This document shows, piece by piece, positions 7,564 through 15,864 of a stretch of DNA of 36,419 bases; position 1 is the first letter of the stretch; the number at the start of each line of letters is the position of its first letter. The position numbers and the translations under genes were made by a program. Source of the stretch: Acidobacteriota bacterium. Lineage in GTDB: Bacteria > Acidobacteriota > Terriglobia > 2-12-FULL-54-10. The stretch covers positions 1 through 36,419 of the forward strand of contig SHUM01000034.1 of assembly GCA_009691245.1 (NCBI GenBank), given 5' to 3'. The notes beneath the pieces are model-generated. The model was not told where the DNA came from, did not search any database, and was given only the letters and a program-made list of their open reading frames with translations.

Positions 7564-10185
7564 GTGGGCGGCTCGCGCGGAACGCAGAATGTGTACCTCC
7601 TCGATGGAGTGATCAGTGGCGATCATTCCGGGAATCCTCAAGGGGCTACTTCCGGATACGCCGGAGCGGAAACGGTAAAGGAGTTTCTGGTCATTACCAA
7701 CAATTACTCGGCCGAATATAAGAGCGCGGCTGGAGCGATTGTGAGCGCCGTAACCAAATCCGGGACGAACGAGTTTCACGGGTCGCTGTTTGAATTCCTG
7801 CGCAATGACAATGTGGATGCAACTAATTTTTTTAATAACTCCTTCGGCATTCCGAAATCGGAGTTCAAGAGAAACCAGTACGGTGGATCGCTGGGCGGGC
7901 CGGTTCTGCGCGACAGGACATTTTTCTTCGCCAGCTATGAGGGCTTGCGGGAGCGATTAGCTTCCACCGACACAGCACGTGTTCCCTCGGCGGAAGCCCG
8001 TCGGGGAATACTTCCGAACCGCACTGTCAGCGTGAATCCGTCCGTGGCGCCATTCCTGGAACTGTATCCTGTTCCGGGACAGGGCAATAATATTTTGCGC
8101 AACTTTAACGATGGGACGATTCAAATCGCCGGCCCGCGCAGTCAGCCGACGGGTCAGGATTTTGTCGCCGTGCGCATGGATCATCAACTGTCCACCGGAA
8201 AGGCCGGCACGATCTCGGGAACCTACAATTTTGATGATAGCGATCGCTCTCCCTACGGATTGTTGGGAGACGTCGGAGCGGCCGGCGCTGCTTCAATCAA
8301 GCATATTCTGTCCGTCCGGCACACCAGCTTCTTTTCCCCAACCGTGCTGAACGAATTTAGTTTTGGTTTCACGGCCAACGATCCACAGGGAGCGATTCCA
8401 CTGACGACGCGGGATTTCAGTAAAGTTCTTTTTGTTCCGGCTCGCGAAATCCTGGGCGAAATCATCGCCGGTGATTTATCCACCATCGGATACCGGCAAG
8501 GGCGCAGAAGTTTTAACCAGAAAAGTCTGTCGCTCAAGGACGGCGTATCGCTGACACGCGGCAGCCATTCGATGCGCTTTGGCGCCGAGCTGCTGCGTTA
8601 TGGCTATGACTATGAAATCTTCGGGCAAGGATTCGCCGGATCGTACACGTTCAACACACTGGAGACTTATCTAACGGGAACTCCGGCGCGCTTCCAGGCG
8701 TTGCTGCCCGGTGGAGACGACACGCGCAAACGCCTCGCGCAGATTGTGTTTGGTGCTTACGCGCAGGACAACTACACGGTAACGCCCGGGCTGACGCTGA
8801 ATCTGGGGCTGCGCTACGAGTTCGCCACAGTGCCCAAGGAGCTGGACGGCGAGTCGGCTTCACTGGTGAATTTCAATGACAGCCAGGTAACCGTAGGCCC
8901 GCTCTTCACCAACGCCACCTTGAAGAGCTTTAGCCCGCGCGTGGGTTTTGCCTGGGCTCCGTGGGACCGCAAAACTTCATTCCGCGGCGGCGTGGCAATC
9001 TTCTACGAATTTCCGGGGCTCTACCACATCCAGACTTCCATCAGCAGCATGCCGCCCTTCAATTTGCTCGGCGATGCCCGCGACACCGACGCCATCGCGG
9101 CGGGCACCATCCTGCGTTTCCCCAATGCCTACACCACGCAGGAGGCATTGCTGCGCGCGCAACCCAGCATTCGCACCATGGAATTTAATCAGAAGAACAT
9201 GACCACTTACCGCTGGAGTTTCACCATCCAACGCGAACTGAGCCGCGACCTGATCGCCACGCTGGGTTATACGGGAGCGCGCTCGTTGCACCTGTGGCAG
9301 CAGTCGGTTACCAATATCAATCGCTGGCAGGGTTGGCCGGAAAATCCCGCGGGGCCGAAATTCTGGCCCGCGATCACCGGAACTAACTTGATCAATCCAC
9401 GCTTCAATGATATTCGCCTTCAGTCGCCGAACGCGAATTCGTTTCACCACGATCTCGCCTTCGGCTTGGTCAAGCGGCTCAGCCGGGGATTCCAGGTGCA
9501 ACTGGCGTACACTTTCTCGAAGACCATCGATCAGTTCTCCGGCCTCACCAACAGCGGTGATAACCTCGCGCAAACGCAGCGCGGTATCTATGGATGGGAT
9601 ATGCAACTAGCGCGCGGCCCGGCGCAGTTTGATATCCGCAACAGCCTGGTGACCAATTTCTCCTACGAGCCCTCCTTTGCCGCCAACACCTCCGGCATAG
9701 CCGGAATGATCGCCAAAGGATGGCAGTTGAATGGCATCCTGACGCTTTCCGATGGATATCCTCTCACCGTGTTTGATGATCGCGTCGCTCAACGTAATCG
9801 CATCGGCAACGTGGAGGCCCTGCGCGCGGACTTGATCCCCGGAGGCAATGCCAATCCGGTGATTGGCGATCCAAATGGCTATTTCGATGTAACGCAATTC
9901 GCTCCTTCGCAGCTTGGATTCTTTGGGAACTTGGGTCGCAACACTATGGTCGCTCCCGGCTACGCAACTTTGGATGCGTCAATCTTCAAGAATATTTCTT
10001 TCTCGGAACAGTCGCGGCTGCAGTTCCGCGCCGAGCTGTTTAATCTCCTGAATCGCGTGAACTTTGGAGAACCGACAACCAGCATATACTCCACGGCAGG
10101 TGGTCCGATCGGTACAGCGGGGCAGATTACCTCTACCAGAACGACAGCCCGCCAGATCCAATTCGGCTTGCGGTATTCGTTTTAG
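7564..10185 (+). pseudogene. Oar-like TonB-dependent receptor, plug and barrel part after the in-frame TAG
   Basis: 873 codons in the same frame as the preceding fragment. They encode the rest of the plug (YLLDGVISGD, ETVKEFLVITNNYSAEYK), the family signature FKRNQYGGSLGGPV with FFFASYEGLRERL, the barrel, and a C-terminal LRYSF ending in Phe. The first codon is GTG, but no ribosome binding site precedes it and a protein starting here would have no signal peptide, so independent translation as a functional receptor is unlikely. Joined to the upstream part the protein would be about 1,056 residues, the normal family length. No frameshift or further stop is seen. The intact remainder suggests a recent or artefactual lesion. 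It is followed by a large inverted repeat and then the bicupin gene. Confidence 0.8.
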
Positions 10186-10203
10186 ACCATTTGCTGTTGG
10201 TCT

Positions 10204-10289
10204 ATCCGAGCCGCGACCGGGAGGGAGCGGTTGCAAGTGGACACAGTGGCGTTAATTCAGCACCGCTCCCTCCCGGTCGCGGCTCGGAT
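10204..10289. repeat. Perfect 28-bp inverted repeat with 30-base loop
   Basis: The arm at 10204-10231 is the exact reverse complement of 10262-10289. The arm core contains GAGCCGCGACCGGGAGGG. The spacer at 10232-10261 is not repetitive. It sits 18 bases after the receptor stop and 51 bases before the bicupin start, with no T-run after either arm. It may be a dispersed REP or MITE-like palindrome, and as RNA it would form a very stable hairpin that could protect or block the upstream message. No second copy was noticed in this window. Confidence 0.8.
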
Positions 10290-10340
10290 TGATCTACACC
10301 ACCAGTAAGAATGGTCTAGCCTTTGGCATGGAGGAATTTC

Positions 10341-11339
10341 ATGAGTCTTATTTCGCAAAAATTTTCTGCGCTAGCCGTAGGCATCGCTGTATGCATATCA
10401 GCCTCAGTCCGGCTCCACGCGCAACAGGCGAGCGAGACTGTCAACATGAAGCAGTATCCGCTGAAGTTTGATAAAACGCTGGGAGCCGCAGCCGCGCGGA
10501 TCGGTGAAGGGGGGCTCAAGCAGATGGACGTAACCATCGTGGAGATTCCCGCTGGCGGACAGCTCGCTTTGCATCGTCATCTCGCCGAGGAGATGGCTTA
10601 CATCATTTCCGGACAGGGTTACACGGCGATTTGGAACCAAGCCAACGGAAAGAAAGAAAAGTACATTTGGAAGGAGGGCGACTATCTATCGCCAACTCTC
10701 AATTCCTGGCATCAGTATTTCAATACTTCCACCTCCCTGCCATCGCGCATACTCCTGATTACGTCAGCCCCTCTAATCAAGAATCTCTTCAAGAGCGAAG
10801 CGCTGCTCACTTCGGTGGACTACAGTTTTCAGGAGCGATGGGAAAAGTCGGTTGCTCAGAAACCTGAGTACTTCGGCAATGTGGAGGAGGGCGCCGATGC
10901 GGTGCGCATGAAGGTGGGCCAACTGCTGCCGGATTTGCCCGGTCGCGCGATGGACGAGCGCCGCAAAGGGGTTCTGGGGATCACCATTACGCCAGAAGGC
11001 GACATGGCACAGAATCACATTATGGAGATGGAAGTGCGGGAATATCTGAACTCCGAAGAGAATTCGCCGGGGCATCGCCATGTTTGGGAAACGGTATATT
11101 TTATTGTGGGCGGGGACGGCTTCGCCATGTTGCAACGCAAAGACGAATCGGAGCGCCGCTTGAATTGGAAGGCCGGTGACCTGTTCGTTGTCGAGGCCAA
11201 TGAATATCATCTGCACAGGGCGCGCAGCGGCGGGACGGCCCGTGTAGTGCAGGTAAAAGCATCCGGCTATTTTCATGGCGTCGGACTGGCGGATGATTAT
11301 CTGATGCAACCGGGTGGATGGGCTCCTGACAAAAAATAG
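10341..11339 (+). CDS. Exported bicupin-domain protein
   Basis: A 332-residue protein with a signal peptide (hydrophobic about 9-27, LHAQQ) and two cupin beta-barrels, in the arrangement seen in gentisate dioxygenase-like and oxalate decarboxylase-like bicupins. Domain 1 has the metal motif HRHLAEE (H78, H80, E83 or E84) and a second-motif His124 in NSWHQ. Domain 2 has GHRHVWE (H245, H247, E250) and His290/His292 in EYHLH. Both metal sites therefore look intact. The reaction cannot be named from sequence, and secretion is unusual for an aromatic-ring dioxygenase. The start at 10341 is chosen over an upstream in-frame TTG because GGAGG sits six bases before it. It lies between a damaged receptor and a tandem hydrolase-fold gene, 39 bases before the latter, which suggests one transcript. 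Confidence 0.82.
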   Translation: MSLISQKFSALAVGIAVCISASVRLHAQQASETVNMKQYPLKFDKTLGAAAARIGEGGLKQMDVTIVEIPAGGQLALHRHLAEEMAYIISGQGYTAIWNQANGKKEKYIWKEGDYLSPTLNSWHQYFNTSTSLPSRILLITSAPLIKNLFKSEALLTSVDYSFQERWEKSVAQKPEYFGNVEEGADAVRMKVGQLLPDLPGRAMDERRKGVLGITITPEGDMAQNHIMEMEVREYLNSEENSPGHRHVWETVYFIVGGDGFAMLQRKDESERRLNWKAGDLFVVEANEYHLHRARSGGTARVVQVKASGYFHGVGLADDYLMQPGGWAPDKK

Positions 11340-11378
11340 CGAAAGAAAAACTGCGGCAATCAGCATGAAGGATGAATC

Positions 11379-12806
11379 ATGAAAAGACTGGCCATTCTTA
11401 TTTTCGCATTCTGTTCCGTGCCCTCGGCGCAGGCGGAAGTCCGCGAAGTCAGTTTAAAATCAGAAGACGGTTGGAAGATCAGCGGCACCTTGCATGTGCC
11501 AGACGGCATCGGAATAAAGCGAGTTCCGGGCGTGGTAATGTTGCATTCTTCCGAACATGAGCAGCAGGTCTTTGGACTCTCTTCCTATCCCGGCATGGCC
11601 ATTTCTCTTGCGGAACGGGGAGTGGTGGCGTTGCGGATTGACTGGCGGGGCCGCGGGAAAAGTATTGGCGACCTGGAATATCATTCCTTTACCTCGGAAC
11701 AGCGCGCAAAGATTTATCTCGACGTTAAGGGCGCCATAGACTTCCTGGCGGCTCAGAGTAACGTCGATGGCAAGCGCATCGGCATCGTGGGCGAAGCCGA
11801 GGGCGCGAATTATGGCGTGCTGGGAGCCGTGGGCGACGCTCGCGTCAGAGTGATGGCGTTGCTCTCGGCCCGCCTGGAAGCAAAGGCCAAAGAGTACATC
11901 GCGACTAATCCGCAGGTTGGCCTGCTTGGTATTGTGAGTACGGATGATCGGGAAGGATTTAGGGATACTTCCGAGGCTTACAATCTCTCGCAGAATCCGG
12001 AAACAGATATTCTCGTCCAGCGCGAAATGGGCATCGGCACGACCATGCTTTCATTGTTTCGCGGCAAGTATCCGAAAGAAGAGCCGCTCGATCACACCAT
12101 CGCGAATTGGCTTGCCGGAAAGCTGAAGAGCTTGGGTGAAGTTCAGGAGGCCTCGTTCCAAAGCACCGATGGTTTCACGATTTTTGGCAGCCTGCGCATT
12201 CCGGATGGGGCAACAGAAAGCTCCAAGGTACCCGGCGTGGTGATGGTGCACTCCGGCACGCGGGATCGCTACATTTTTCAGGATTTAGAACTGATGGTTG
12301 CCAAGCAGGGACTGGCTGTCTTCAACATTGACTGGCGCGGTCGAGGCCGAAGCCGTGAAAAGGGAATCTATTTTGATTTTCCGCTCGAAGTGCAGGATCG
12401 TGTCTATCAGGACGTACAGGGCGCTATCAATTTCCTGGCAGCGCAGAAAGGCGTCGATCCAAATCGTATCGGCGTGGTGGGCGCAACCTTGGGCGCTCGC
12501 AACAGCGGCAGGGCCGTGGTGGGAGACAAGCGGGTGAAAGCCGCGGTGCTGATCTCCGGATACGGCGACGACAGTGTCAAGAAATACGTCGCCGAAACTC
12601 CGCAACTGGCCGTCTTCGCCATTGCCAGCAAGGGAGACAGCGGCCCTGTGCAGGCCATGACCGAGATTATCCGCAGCTCAAAGAATCCCAATAGCCAGAT
12701 CGTTGTCTTCGGCGGCGCGGCGCGCAGCTCGCAAATATTTCAAGGTCAACCCGACCTCGAACCCAGAATCGCCGAGTGGCTCAAGGAAACATTAAGCGCG
12801 CGCTAG
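11379..12806 (+). CDS. Exported tandem alpha/beta-hydrolase-fold protein (paralogue 2 of 5)
   Basis: A 475-residue protein with a short signal peptide (cleavage near SAQAE, about 19) and two hydrolase-fold domains (about 20-250 and 258-472), each with an IDWRGRG loop. The nucleophile elbows read GEAEG at 138-142 (Ala140) and GATLG at 368-372 (Thr370). The position of the catalytic His is Ile219 in domain 1, and domain 2 has the divergent GGAARSSQ in place of the AGRGSEM of the other copies. It is the most divergent of the five paralogues and has no complete Ser-His pair in either domain. A short GAAGGA ribosome binding site precedes the ATG. It is last in its operon and converges with the minus-strand hydrolase cluster, with only 22 bases between stops and no clear terminator. 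Confidence 0.85.
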   Translation: MKRLAILIFAFCSVPSAQAEVREVSLKSEDGWKISGTLHVPDGIGIKRVPGVVMLHSSEHEQQVFGLSSYPGMAISLAERGVVALRIDWRGRGKSIGDLEYHSFTSEQRAKIYLDVKGAIDFLAAQSNVDGKRIGIVGEAEGANYGVLGAVGDARVRVMALLSARLEAKAKEYIATNPQVGLLGIVSTDDREGFRDTSEAYNLSQNPETDILVQREMGIGTTMLSLFRGKYPKEEPLDHTIANWLAGKLKSLGEVQEASFQSTDGFTIFGSLRIPDGATESSKVPGVVMVHSGTRDRYIFQDLELMVAKQGLAVFNIDWRGRGRSREKGIYFDFPLEVQDRVYQDVQGAINFLAAQKGVDPNRIGVVGATLGARNSGRAVVGDKRVKAAVLISGYGDDSVKKYVAETPQLAVFAIASKGDSGPVQAMTEIIRSSKNPNSQIVVFGGAARSSQIFQGQPDLEPRIAEWLKETLSAR

Positions 12807-12828
12807 CCGCACGCCGCAAGGTCCATAT

Positions 12829-14277
12829 CTATCGCTGACTGACCGCAGTGGGCAAAATTCCCTGTAGTTTCTCGCCGAGCCAGCGCAGGATCATGGGCTG
12901 CAGCTCGGGTTTCACTTTCAACATCTCGGAGCCGCGACCGGCGTCGTCGTAGAGCAGGAACTCACTCTGCTTGCTCTTCGAGAGTTTGTAAATCGCCCGG
13001 GTCGTTCCCGACAAATTTCCCCGCTGATAGTTATTGTCCTCCGTGCTGGCAATGGAAAGTATCGGCGTCTCGCTGGTGGTGAGCAGACGCTCCACCTCGG
13101 GATTGGTCTCGAGCGCGGTCATCAACACGACGGTCTTGACCCGCGCATCGCCCAGCGAGGCTTGCAGCGTATTCACGCAAGCAAGCGTGGCGGCCACCGC
13201 GCCAATGCGATTGCCGTCTATCGCCGGCTGGCTGGCGGCAAACTGGATCGCCGCCTTTACATCCAAATAGACTTTTTCCTGATCTGCATCTTTCGCTGGA
13301 TCTACACTGCGTCCTTTGCCGCGCCAATCGAAGCGGAGCGTTGCCAGGCCCTGCTTGGCGAGCTCCCGCGCCATGAAGAAATAAGTCTGCTGGTCATGCT
13401 TGGCTCCGTGCACCAGAACGACCACGGGCGCTTTGGCACTGGCCGTGGCCCCGTCGGGAAGCCGCAGGTAGCCATGCAGCTTCCAGCCGTCTTCGGACTG
13501 AAACGAAACTTCCTTCTCAGACCCCAGCTTCTTCAGGTTATTCTTCACCCAGTCAACAACTCGCTCTTCCAGTCCCTGCGTATGTGAAAACATGACCGCG
13601 CCGTGTCCGACCGCGACGATGAAATCGCTGGAGCGGTTCGAGGAAACAGCGTATGCCTGTGCCAACGCGCGGAAACTCTCTTTGTCTTCCTTTCCCACCA
13701 CGCCTAAGACAGGAATGCTGTTCTCCGCACTTAAATAGTTTCTTGCCTGACGGCTCAGCGTTCCAGAGATCAACACGAGCGCCTGGATCTGGGGGTTTGT
13801 GGAAGCCTCCAGCAATGCATATTCAGAACTCTCACCAGCACCCACGGCGGCGATCCGATTGCGATCAATTTCCGGTTGTGTTGACAGAAAGTTGATTGCG
13901 GCCCGCAGATCGGTTTGGATGCCCTTCTTGTCTTCGGCGGAAAATTCCTCTAGGAACTCCTTGCCTAAACTGTTGCCGCTGCCCCGCAGATCAATGCTCA
14001 AAGCAGCTATTCCGGCCTTCGCAAAATCGTCGGAAAGGTAGGTGGCATAGATGGAGCGATCGACCCACCCGGGTTCAGTCAACATGACTACCGCGGGAAT
14101 GGGACCACTGGATTGTTGATCAGGCAGTGTCAGGTTGCCGGTGATCTTCCAGCCATCCGAAGTGCTAAACGAAACAACTTTCGTCTTTGCATTTGCTGCC
14201 AGTGGAAGACCCACGTGAAATTGAATGAAAGTTAGTAATAGTAACGGCGTCGCCATGCGCTTAAGTAGTGTTCTCAT
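12829..14277 (-). CDS. Exported tandem alpha/beta-hydrolase-fold protein (paralogue 3 of 5)
   Basis: A 482-residue protein. The ATG at 14277 is chosen over upstream in-frame starts because it opens a proper signal peptide (MRTLLKRM, hydrophobic core about 9-28, AANA) and GGAGAAG lies ahead of it. Domain 1 (about 32-250) has the elbow GAGES at 146-150 with Gly148 where Ser is expected, yet keeps a His at 225 (VGHGAVMF). Domain 2 (about 255-475) has AATLA at 362-366 (Thr364), the oxyanion-type VHGAKHDQQ stretch, FDWRGKG, the acid-loop-like STEDNNY and AGRGSEM with Arg in place of His. It is last of three tandem copies on the minus strand, 73 bases after the stop of the previous one. Confidence 0.85.
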   Translation of the reverse strand: MRTLLKRMATPLLLLTFIQFHVGLPLAANAKTKVVSFSTSDGWKITGNLTLPDQQSSGPIPAVVMLTEPGWVDRSIYATYLSDDFAKAGIAALSIDLRGSGNSLGKEFLEEFSAEDKKGIQTDLRAAINFLSTQPEIDRNRIAAVGAGESSEYALLEASTNPQIQALVLISGTLSRQARNYLSAENSIPVLGVVGKEDKESFRALAQAYAVSSNRSSDFIVAVGHGAVMFSHTQGLEERVVDWVKNNLKKLGSEKEVSFQSEDGWKLHGYLRLPDGATASAKAPVVVLVHGAKHDQQTYFFMARELAKQGLATLRFDWRGKGRSVDPAKDADQEKVYLDVKAAIQFAASQPAIDGNRIGAVAATLACVNTLQASLGDARVKTVVLMTALETNPEVERLLTTSETPILSIASTEDNNYQRGNLSGTTRAIYKLSKSKQSEFLLYDDAGRGSEMLKVKPELQPMILRWLGEKLQGILPTAVSQR

Positions 14278-14350
14278 GATCGGTCTTCTCCATTCAATTC
14301 TGCGCACCTTGAAATGATTGCAGACAATTTTTTGCATATCGAGACAGACG

Positions 14351-15862
14351 CTAACGCGAAGCCGCCACGGCATCTCCCGCTTTTCCGCCTGCGGTGGCAC
14401 CTGGCTTCAGCTTGTCCACGAACCAGCGCAGCACCATTCTTTGCAGTTCGGGCTTGGACTTGAACATTTCCGAGCCGCGTCCAGCATCTTCGTAGAGAAT
14501 CAATTCACTTTCCCTGCTGGTAGAAAGTAAATAGGTTTTGCGCGTCTCCTCGGCGAGACTGCCGCGGTTGTAGTTAATATCTTCGGTGCTGGCCACGGCA
14601 AGAATCGGCCGGCCAGCCTTAACCAGCAAATCCTGTGCCTCTCCTTCGGGGGCAGCAGCAGACGTGAGCAACACCATGGTCTGAATACGGTCATCTCCTG
14701 AGGCAGCGCGCAAAGCGTGATCCGTTCCCGCGGTAGCGCCGATCAGGCCGATCCGCCTGGCATCCACGCTCGTCTCGGAAGCCAGCGCATCAATCGCGGC
14801 CTTCACATCCAGAAAAATCTTTTTCTCTTCTTCCTCGGACATATCGATGCTGTAGGATGGTTTACCTTCCGCAATGCTCGTGCCTTTGCCGCGCCAGTCG
14901 AAACGCAAACTCGCAATGCCCTGCTTGGCCAACTCCTCGGCCAGGTGCTGATAGGTCTGCAGATCATGCCGTGCGCCGTGAACCATCACCACGCCCGACG
15001 CCTTCGCTGTATCGGAGGCTCCCTGTGGAATCCGCACTCTGCCGCGCAGTTGCCAGCCATCGGATGATTTGAACGAGACTTCCCGCTCCGAACCCAGGCC
15101 TGGCAGGTTCTTATTCATCCAGGCGACCACTCGTTCCTCAAGCCCTTTGGTATGCGAAAACATTCCCGCGCCGTAGCCGACTTCAATCAAAATGTCGCTT
15201 GATGGGTTGGGCGAAAGCGCGTAGTTTTCCGCCGCTGTATAGAAACTGTCCTTGTCATCTTTGCCGACCACGCCCAGTAAAGGAACGCTGCGCTCCGAAC
15301 GGAGGTACGCCCGGCTGGCCTCGTTCGCGGTGCCGGAGATCAGGACCAGCGCCCGCACATTAGGATTTTCCTCGGTAGCCTTCACCGCGTAATCCGCGCT
15401 CCAACTCGCCGCGACCAACGCAAGACGGCTGGAGTCAACTTCGGGCCGAGCGGATAGAAATTCCAGCGCCGCGCGCACGTCCAGCATGATTGCGTCGCGC
15501 TCCTCACGCGTGAAATCAAAGAACTCTTTCTTCCCCACGCTGGCGCCGGTGCCGCGGTAATCCAGTGTCAGCACCGCGTATCCATTCTCCGCCAGCTTCC
15601 CGGAGAGGTAAGTCCCGTATACAGTGCGGTCTTCCCAGGCGGGTTCGGATAGCAGCACGGCGGCGGGCACGCGCGCGCTGGTGGGAACTTTGGGGAGATA
15701 CAGAGTCCCAGTCAATTTCCAACCATCGCTGGCGGTGAAATGGACCACCGTTTCAGCGTGAACACGCTGGACCACCACGCCTAGCAGGACGACCAAGGCG
15801 AGTGGGAACCACTTGCGTAGGAGCTGCCCAGTGAGCGCCTTGAACATTTGACAAGTCTTCAT
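14351..15862 (-). CDS. Exported tandem alpha/beta-hydrolase-fold protein (paralogue 4 of 5)
   Basis: A 503-residue protein with a signal segment (about 18-37, VHAE) and two hydrolase-fold domains (about 38-255, 260-485). This is the only copy with a Ser at the first elbow (AASWS, 151-155, Ser153), though the flanking glycines are Ala and Ser and the expected His is Tyr230 (VGYGAGMF). The second elbow is GATAG at 375-379 (Thr377), again with AGRGSEM instead of a His. The ATG at 15862 follows the upstream stop directly (TAG then TGATG overlapping). AAGGA lies eight bases before the ATG, and a GTG at 15865 is an alternative start. The stop/start overlap predicts translational coupling to paralogue 5. 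The N-terminal SDGWKL..G.L.LPK motif repeats at the start of domain 2. Confidence 0.85.
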   Translation of the reverse strand: MKTCQMFKALTGQLLRKWFPLALVVLLGVVVQRVHAETVVHFTASDGWKLTGTLYLPKVPTSARVPAAVLLSEPAWEDRTVYGTYLSGKLAENGYAVLTLDYRGTGASVGKKEFFDFTREERDAIMLDVRAALEFLSARPEVDSSRLALVAASWSADYAVKATEENPNVRALVLISGTANEASRAYLRSERSVPLLGVVGKDDKDSFYTAAENYALSPNPSSDILIEVGYGAGMFSHTKGLEERVVAWMNKNLPGLGSEREVSFKSSDGWQLRGRVRIPQGASDTAKASGVVMVHGARHDLQTYQHLAEELAKQGIASLRFDWRGKGTSIAEGKPSYSIDMSEEEEKKIFLDVKAAIDALASETSVDARRIGLIGATAGTDHALRAASGDDRIQTMVLLTSAAAPEGEAQDLLVKAGRPILAVASTEDINYNRGSLAEETRKTYLLSTSRESELILYEDAGRGSEMFKSKPELQRMVLRWFVDKLKPGATAGGKAGDAVAASR

Positions 15863-15864
15863 CA

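Noticed and set aside
7564-10185. Independent gene starting at GTG 7564
   Set aside because: No ribosome binding site, no signal peptide, and the frame continues the upstream receptor exactly across the TAG.
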